8,297 nucleotides of DNA from Opitutia bacterium UBA7397 (GTDB lineage Bacteria > Verrucomicrobiota > Verrucomicrobiia > Opitutales > UBA953). Numbering within the stretch: the first letter of the stretch is position 1; each line of letters opens with the position of its first letter. The notes under the pieces are model-generated. The model was given only the letters and a program-made list of their open reading frames with translations. It had not been told where the DNA came from and searched no databases. A program made the position numbers and the translations under genes. Shown here one piece after another: positions 6,001 to 8,297 of the stretch. The stretch is taken from positions 1 to 8,297 of the forward strand of contig DKND01000022.1 in assembly GCA_002470605.1 (NCBI GenBank), written 5' to 3'.

Positions 6001-8297
6001 AAGGATGGCGCTGGGACGCTCACTATCAACAGCCTGAACTCAAGCCCGCTGGTTCCTACTGGCGTATTGACGTTACGAGGCGGTATCACGCGCTTTGATT
6101 CGACGAGTTCTTGGAGACAGGCGATTTACTTGGATACGGGTTCGACCTTGACGGAGGATAATTCCGCCAATGTTTCCAGCTCTGGCCGATTCGGCGGAGG
6201 GACGACGGCGACTTCATTCGGCATCACCTTCCGCGGCGGTAATTTTAACCTGCTCGGTAACGTAATCTCGCTCACGTCCGAGCGTTTCGCCGCACCGACC
6301 TTCTCGCGTGGCTACTCGGTGATTACCGTCACTTCCGGCAATGTTTACGGGTCCGGTTCGCAGACGAACTTATATTTCTCGGCGGCGCCGAATAATGTGG
6401 CTCCCGCGCAGACGACGGCCGGGACTGGGGCATCGGTAGTGTTCCGCGGCTCCTATATCGGCTATCCTGCCGGACCAGGTGTAGCGATGATCGTCGCCGA
6501 CGTTGCGGGCTTCACTTTCAATGGTCAGACGGGAGCGACGGGTACGACGAATAAGGCTATCTTGCCTTGGGCTTTGGTCGATACCACCAAGACCGCCTCC
6601 GATGGTGGCGCCGCCGTCGTCTCTTTTGCCACGGCCAGCGCGGCCGCCGCCGCTACCACCTCGACCTCAATCATCCGTTTCTTGGATTCCACCGAGTACT
6701 CCCGTAATGCGGTCACGGCGAGCGACAATATCGAGCTGACCAGCGTCGCCGGTTCGGCTCTGGCCGTTAATGCCAACGTCCTGATCAACTCGCTGACGAT
6801 GCAGGAAAACGCCGGCTTGAGTTTGGCCGCCGGCGTTAATTTCAACCTCTCGAGCGGTGGTATCCTCGTTCGCTCCGGTAGCGACAGCGTCATCACGGGC
6901 GGCGTCATCAGCCAGCTAAGTACTTATTCGCCGCTGAATATCTGGGCGATCGGTAACCTCACAATCAATTCGTCCATGAACGGCGGTGTCAGCCAGGCAA
7001 GCACAACCATCAGCACGGTGAAGGCGGGTGCAGGTACGCTGACTTTGGCTCCAGTGACCTCGACAATCAATGGCTTGACCGGTTTGAGCCCGAATTCGCT
7101 GAGCGGTCAGTTTGTCCTCAATCAGGGTACTTTGAAAATGGGAGCTGGCGTGAAAAATGCCCTCCAACCCAATAACTACTTTGCGGCGATGGGCGGGACA
7201 TGGGATCTGAACGGTAATTCGCAACAAGTCTACGGGTTCTGGAACGACTCACCCGCGGTCGGTGCGGGTAGCATCGTGACTAGTCTGGGAGGTTCCCGCG
7301 GTAACTTCATCATGAATCTGGATGCGGCCCGCGCTTTCTCGGGGACCTTCCAGGGTAACATTAACTTCGCCCGCTCCGGCTTAAGTACCTTTACCCTTAA
7401 TAATTCCAGTAATTTCACCGGACTCACATTATTGAACGGTAACACGACGACTTTGACCGGTGCCGCGGCCTTCACCGGTACGACGGGTGTCGATCTAAGT
7501 TACGCCACGTTGAATCTGGATAACACGGGTACGCAGAATCTGAACAACCGGATCAATGACAGCGCACCGCTGACCTTGCGTGGGGCCACGTTGAACTTCC
7601 TGGCTCGGGCCAACACGAATTCTTCCGAGACCTTAGGTCAGGTGACCTTTGCCGAAGGGAATACATTCATCACCCCGACGGCACCGGCAGCTGCTGGTAT
7701 CTCGGCGACTTTAAACCTGGCCGGTATCAACCGTACGACCGGGCAGGGTACGGTCGTGTTCAAGGCGGTACCCGTTGGCTCGGTGACCCCTAAAATCTAT
7801 ACCTCTGAGATTAATGGTGTCTCCACGGGTTCGGTGGGAGCAGGTTTGATCAATGGCATCATCGGCGGCTGGGCGATTTTCGATTACACGGGTAATCCGA
7901 GCGAATTCGCCACTTATTCTCCCACCTTGGGTATGGGGTATCTCGGTCAGACCGGCTTCACGGCCTATACGGGCACGACGTTATCCAATGCCACCGCTTC
8001 AACGGCCAATATCAAGCTGGCTACCGGTACGCATGCAATCACGGCGAATACGACCGTGAATAGTTTAAATACTGCAAACGTGGCTGGCATTGCGGTCACG
8101 ATCACCCCGAGTACCACTTTGACCATCAATTCGGGGGGCATCCTGAGCTTCAATAATAATAGTTGGACGATCGGTAGCGTGGTCGGTCAAGGCTTCCTGA
8201 CTTCGAGTCAATCCGAGCTTTTCGTCTATGCGCAAGGCTCTGCCGGCCCGACAATCAACGCGGTCATCTCCGGTAATATCGGTCTGGTGAAGAGCGG
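1..8297 (+). CDS. Giant PATR (autotransporter-associated beta-strand) repeat protein, internal fragment open at both ends
   Basis: Frame +1 has no stop codon over 2765 codons; all other frames are repeatedly interrupted. The product is rich in Gly, Thr, Ser, Ala, Asn, Leu and Val, has no Cys, only three His (residues 1326, 1557, 2679) and few Lys, many of which sit in the K-x-G-x-G-T-L repeat signature. About a dozen PATR-type motifs (TIGR02601/PF12951 family) are visible, with larger modules around them. In this family the repeats are predicted to stack as a right-handed beta-helix in an exported protein; adhesion or surface-layer roles are usual guesses, unproven here. The signal peptide and the C-terminal anchor (autotransporter barrel, PEP-CTERM-like or other) lie outside the window, so the secretion route cannot be decided. 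There is no ribosome binding site or internal start worth proposing, and no enzymatic motif was recognised. Family assignment is strong; function is unknown. Confidence 0.93.
61..339 (+). repeat. Tandem beta repeat, copy A (residues 21-113)
   Basis: The unit of about 93 residues opens with D-S-G-Q-T-L-T-I-S-G, continues through V-L-V-L-N-D and the block G-G-S-V-L-S-G-G-G-T-V, and ends with N-F-I-L-G-N. The same order of blocks recurs immediately downstream in copy B. It resembles the beta-strand repeat spacers found between PATR motifs; no catalytic residues are seen. A further start of the same unit (D-S-G-K-T-L-A-V-S-G, from residue 212) leads into the first canonical PATR motif, so this is a series of two full units and one partial unit. 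Confidence 0.75.
340..633 (+). repeat. Tandem beta repeat, copy B (residues 114-211)
   Basis: This is the second copy of the unit at 61-339, about 98 residues long. Shared blocks in order are S-G-D-T-F-T-L, G-K-L-N-A, I-L-V-L-N-D, F-L-G-G-S-V-L-S-G-G-G-T-V, T-L-Q-A-T and N-F-T-L-G. The block G-S-V-L-S-G-G-G-T-V is identical in protein between copies, but 6 of its 10 codons differ synonymously, so the duplication is not recent. Confidence 0.75.
688..789 (+). repeat. PATR motif 1 (residues 230-263)
   Basis: This is a close match to the family consensus: G-T-L-T-K-T-G-N-G-K-L-D-L-S-G-G-N, then Y-T-G-G-T-T-V and A-G-T-L-N-V. It is among the most canonical copies in the window and fixes the reading frame and family. 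It joins directly to the closing module downstream. Confidence 0.9.
850..1242 (+). other. Closing module 1 of a PATR unit (residues 284-414)
   Basis: The order is S-G-T-G-T-I-S-G, L-S-P-G-S-T-V-T-A-G-T-L-T-L-G-G, S-G-S-K-L-S-Y-Q-L-G, S-S-S-D-K, G-T-Y-N-L-I-T-Y-A-G and finally S-V-D-L-V. In many PATR proteins this succession (the 'LSPG..GTLT' block, a strand with x-S-D-K, then a 'GTYxLIxYxG' strand) comes at the end of the repeat region, shortly before the C-terminal anchor. Here it is followed by more protein instead of an anchor. It probably folds as a beta-sandwich or terminal helix cap; that is inference. Confidence 0.7.
1243..1494 (+). other. Trp-rich opening module 1 (residues 415-498)
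   Basis: Blocks in order are N-T-L-T-W-A-G-D-G, T-I-W-D-A-G, N-T-N-W, V-L-F-D-G-T-A, Y-T-V-N-I, S-S-V-T-V and D-Y-V-F-Q-G-A-G-A-I-K-G. This resembles the N-terminal segment that follows the signal peptide in many verrucomicrobial PATR proteins, where W-x-G, W-x-x-x-x-x-N-W and V-x-F-D precede the first repeat. Finding it in mid-protein directly after a closing module suggests that two PATR units were joined. It runs without a gap into PATR motif 2. Confidence 0.72.
1495..1611 (+). repeat. PATR motif 2 (residues 499-537)
   Basis: The motif reads G-I-T-K-S-G-S-G-R-L-T-I, N-T-F-T-G-S-V-T-I, then A-N-S-L-G. It matches the consensus except for R in place of T after the G-x-G. The first repeat after an opening module usually has this form. 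Confidence 0.85.
1612..2310 (+). repeat. Degenerate beta-strand repeats without a canonical PATR core (residues 538-770)
   Basis: This stretch has alternating short hydrophobic strands and Gly/Ser/Thr/Asn turns, such as L-I-T-I-S-A-G-G-S-L-R-L-N, G-T-L-T-I-A-G-N and G-T-T-T-L-N-G-A-I, and a run of five glycines near residues 703-707. The pattern fits continued beta-helix rungs. No K-x-G-x-G-T-L core is present and no other domain was recognised. Confidence 0.6.
2311..2460 (+). repeat. PATR motif 3 (residues 771-820)
   Basis: The core G-S-G-T-L-T-K-T-G-S-G-T-L-T-L-N-G is perfect, followed by F-S-G-A-V-T-L and an extended tail ending N-N-A-L-G-T. The Y-T-G turn of the consensus is replaced by F-S-G. 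Confidence 0.85.
2911..3258 (+). other. Accessory beta module preceding PATR motif 4 (residues 971-1086)
   Basis: The order is T-V-A-S-L-G-D-A-G-A-N-S-S-I-G, L-V-L-D-N-G-T-L-R-Y-A-G, N-R-L-F-S-L-G-A-N-G-A-T-L-D-A-S-G-T-G, L-G-F-I-G-T-T and R-T-L-T-L-T-G-T-N-S-G-N-N-T-F. I recognise this arrangement (LRY-G, then R-L-F-x-L-G with ATLDASGTG, then R-T-L-T-L-x-G) as a recurrent block in verrucomicrobial and planctomycete PATR proteins, where it lies just before a K-x-G-x-G-T-W-V-L repeat, as it does here. Its function is unknown. Confidence 0.65.
3259..3375 (+). repeat. PATR motif 4 (residues 1087-1125)
   Basis: The motif reads S-V-T-K-T-G-T-G-T-W-V-L-S-G, then N-T-Y-T-G-L-T-S-V and N-G-T-L-K-L-G-A-N-N-A-L-P. 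It uses the T-W-V-L variant of the core. Its last residues are the first residues of large repeat unit copy 1. Confidence 0.9.
3361..4170 (+). repeat. Large internal repeat unit, copy 1 (residues 1121-1390, about 270 aa)
   Basis: This unit recurs at 5233-6027 with an offset of 619-624 residues. Shared landmarks in order are N-x-L-P, L-x-x-N-G-x-x-Q-x-x-N-G, G-G-A-S-A-T-S, A-T-G-N-P-L, K-x-G-x-G-T-L-V-L-x-G-A-N-x-Y-A-G, S-L-Q-L-Q-G-G-x-T-I, L-T-L-x-G, I-T-L-A-x-D-A-R-I-N-S-D-A-G-T-L-T-L and K-D-G-A-G-T-L-T. It contains PATR motif 5 and the core of motif 6. The L-x-x-N-G-x-x-Q-x-x-N-G block is a common 'LDLNG' element of this protein class. Confidence 0.85.
3712..3822 (+). repeat. PATR motif 5 (residues 1238-1274)
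   Basis: The motif reads G-V-T-K-S-G-S-G-T-L-V-L-S-G-A-N, then Y-A-G-T-T-T-V-N-A-G-A-I-T-V and A-L-S-L-G. It is near consensus, and its equivalent in copy 2 is at 5581-5694. Confidence 0.9.
4135..4251 (+). repeat. PATR motif 6 (residues 1379-1417)
   Basis: The motif reads S-L-V-K-D-G-A-G-T-L-T-L, then N-T-Y-T-G-A-T-T-V-N-G-G-A-L-S-V. Asp replaces Ser/Thr after Lys. It is the last repeat before closing module 2. Confidence 0.9.
4252..4653 (+). other. Closing module 2 of a PATR unit (residues 1418-1551)
   Basis: The segment runs I-N-V-G-A-N-G-I-G, then L-G-F-Q-F-S-G-T-T-S-D-S-L-V-L-S-G-T-G, then G-T-S-Y-L-L-L-D-A and K-L-Y-L-S-L-G. The x-S-D-x-L-x-L-x-G block followed by a 'GTSYLLLD' strand parallels the S-D-K and G-T-Y-N-L-I-T-Y order of closing module 1, although overall similarity is low. 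It is again followed directly by a Trp-rich opening module. Confidence 0.6.
4654..5073 (+). other. Trp-rich opening module 2 (residues 1552-1691)
   Basis: Blocks in order are Y-Y-W-H-G-G-V-N-G-S-W, S-N-W-K, D-V-I-F-G, T-L-D-Q-P-Y-A-I-K-G-L-R-F-V, G-T-L-S-V-G-A-S-G-I-D-I and N-Q-T-W-N-V. In the family such a segment (W-x-G, S-W, N-W, D-V-x-F, x-I-x-x-L-x-F, then Q-x-W) usually follows the signal peptide and opens the repeat region. It leads without a gap into PATR motif 7. It is a different subtype from opening module 1, which lacks the I-K-G-L-R-F and Q-T-W elements. Confidence 0.72.
5074..5178 (+). repeat. PATR motif 7 (residues 1692-1726)
   Basis: The motif reads F-S-L-T-K-S-G-A-G-T-V-T-V, then S-Y-T-G-A-T-V-V-N-A-G-T-L-S-L-V-G-G. 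Val replaces Leu in the core, otherwise it is canonical. Confidence 0.88.
5233..6027 (+). repeat. Large internal repeat unit, copy 2 (residues 1745-2009, about 265 aa)
   Basis: This is the second copy of 3361-4170, with the same landmarks in the same order. The eleven-residue block R-I-N-S-D-A-G-T-L-T-L is identical in protein but 7 of its 11 codons differ; S-L-Q-L-Q-G-G differs at 4 of 7 codons. The copies are therefore held by selection on the protein and are not a recent duplication or an assembly artefact. Confidence 0.85.
5581..5694 (+). repeat. PATR motif 8 (residues 1861-1898)
   Basis: The motif reads S-L-I-K-D-G-A-G-T-L-V-L-G-G-A-N, then Y-A-G-V-T-T-I and G-A-L-N-I, ending A-L-G. It is the counterpart of PATR motif 5 within large repeat copy 2. 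Confidence 0.9.
5992..6081 (+). repeat. PATR motif 9, degenerate second half (residues 1998-2027)
   Basis: The core S-L-T-K-D-G-A-G-T-L-T-I is intact, but the expected Y-T-G turn is replaced by N-S-S-P-L-V-P-T-G, followed by V-L-T-L-R-G-G. This marks the end of large repeat copy 2 and the passage into a different module type. Confidence 0.8.
6217..7050 (+). repeat. Second large module type, copy 1 (residues 2073-2350)
   Basis: Blocks in order are I-T-F-R-G-G-N-F-N-L-L-G-N, V-V-F-R-G-S-Y-I-G, G-P-G-V-A-M-I, A-I-L-P-W-A-L-V-D, S-F-A-T-A, N-I-E-L-T, L-I-N-S-L-T-M, L-S-S-G-G-I-L-V, I-T-G-G-V-I-S and G-N-L-T-I-N-S, ending in a K-A-G-A-G-T-L-T-L repeat core. The equivalent blocks recur in 7561-8297. 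The order x-F-x-G, I-L-P-W-A, F-A-T, N-S-L, S-G-G-I-L, I-x-G-G is a known recurrent block in large PATR proteins of Verrucomicrobiota and Planctomycetota. The stretch A-S-A-A-A-A-A-T-T-S-T-S near residue 2213 is a low-complexity, probably flexible, segment. Confidence 0.75.
7015..7170 (+). repeat. PATR motif 10, interrupted (residues 2339-2390)
   Basis: The core T-V-K-A-G-A-G-T-L-T-L is followed by an insertion of about 30 residues, with S-L-S-G-Q-F-V-L-N-Q-G-T-L-K-M-G supplying the second half. The insertion makes it longer than the usual 30-35 residue repeat. Confidence 0.75.
7171..7368 (+). other. LDLNG-type linker (residues 2391-2456)
   Basis: The block G-G-T-W-D-L-N-G-N-S-Q-Q-V-Y-G-F-W is the third occurrence of the L-x-x-N-G-x-x-Q-x-x-x-G element also seen near residues 1140-1151 and 1764-1775. 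It is followed by I-V-T-S-L-G-G and F-S-G-T-F-Q-G-N-I-N-F. In the first two places the same element opens the large repeat unit; here the rest of that unit is absent. Confidence 0.6.
7369..7524 (+). repeat. Two overlapping degenerate PATR motifs (residues 2457-2508)
   Basis: The first reads A-R-S-G-L-S-T-F-T-L-N-N, N-F-T-G-L-T-L-L-N-G-N-T-T-T-L, with R-S-G in place of K-S-G. The second reads N-T-T-T-L-T-G-A-A-A-F-T-G-T-T-G-V, ending A-T-L-N-L-D-N, and lacks the Lys. The tail joins the block N-L-N-N-R-I-N-D that opens the next large module. Confidence 0.7.
7561..8297 (+). repeat. Second large module type, copy 2, cut by the window end (residues 2521-2765)
   Basis: Counterparts of the first copy appear in order: L-T-L-R-G-A-T-L-N-F-L, T-V-V-F-K-A-V-P-V-G, G-W-A-I-F-D-Y, F-A-T-Y-S, N-I-K-L-A-T, T-V-N-S-L-N-T, I-N-S-G-G-I-L-S, W-T-I-G-S-V-V and V-I-S-G-N-I-G-L-V-K-S. 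The offset from copy 1 falls from 449 to about 426 residues along the module, so indels have accumulated. The final L-V-K-S is the start of another K-S-G-x-G-T-L repeat that continues beyond the window. Confidence 0.75.

Noticed and set aside
6630..6670. Ala/Thr/Ser run encoded by GC-rich triplets as a possible slippage hotspot
   Set aside because: The run mixes gcc, gcg, gct, acc and tcg codons and is short; there is no homopolymer or perfect short tandem repeat of the kind used in phase variation.
1..8297. CRISPR array or DNA-level tandem repeat
   Set aside because: Repeats are visible only at the protein level; synonymous divergence is high, spacing is irregular and there are no identical direct repeats with spacers.
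1..8297. RTX-type (GGxGxDxxx) calcium-binding repeats
   Set aside because: Gly-rich turns are frequent, but the nonapeptide with Asp at the fixed position is not repeated; the K-x-G-x-G-T-L PATR signature explains the glycines better.
1..8297. Internal promoters, terminators, ribosome binding sites or RNA genes
   Set aside because: There is no intergenic space. Purine-rich stretches and inverted repeats occur only as expected from Gly/Ser-rich coding sequence, and no tRNA or rRNA pattern was seen on either strand.

Overview
The whole window lies inside one protein-coding gene. Frame +1 reads without a stop from base 1 to base 8297 (2765 complete codons plus two bases), and neither the start codon nor the stop codon is in view. 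The product is a giant, low-complexity, Gly/Thr/Ser/Ala/Asn-rich protein built from degenerate repeats of the autotransporter-associated beta-strand type (PATR; TIGR02601 / PF12951), with the recurring signature (L/V)-(T/V)-K-(S/T/D)-G-x-G-T-L-x-L, then N-x-(Y/F)-(T/A)-G, then G-x-L-x-(V/L). Such repeats are known from very large exported, presumably surface-displayed beta-helical proteins. Repeat style, mid-to-high 50s % GC (judged by eye) and gene size point to Verrucomicrobiota (Opitutae-like) or possibly Planctomycetota. This is inference from family resemblance, since there is no marker gene here.

Layout: (1) 61-633, a tandem pair of ~95-residue beta repeats leading into the first canonical PATR motif (688-789). 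(2) 850-1242, a closing module of the kind normally found near the end of such proteins. (3) 1243-1611, a Trp-rich opening module that runs straight into a new PATR motif, as if a second protein began here. (4) 1612-3258, degenerate beta repeats with one PATR motif and a separate recognisable module at 2911-3258. (5) 3259-4251, three PATR motifs and the first copy of a ~265-270-residue unit. (6) 4252-4653 closing module and 4654-5073 second Trp-rich opening module. (7) 5074-6081, three PATR motifs and the second copy of the ~270-residue unit. (8) 6217-7050 and 7561-8297, two copies of another large module, separated by a linker with more beta repeats (7015-7524). The window ends inside the expected next PATR motif.

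The gene therefore looks like several complete PATR proteins joined head to tail. Repeat copies keep their amino acids but differ at many synonymous positions, so the duplications are old. The translated frame contains no cysteine and very few histidines. Leucine codon choice differs clearly between the first ~1.25 kb and the later parts, with the change falling near the first opening module.

I see no second gene, RNA gene, promoter, terminator, CRISPR array, insertion sequence or attachment site. Other open frames on both strands are shadows of this biased sequence. Nothing here demonstrates a previously undescribed system; the points of interest are the size and modular architecture of the protein.
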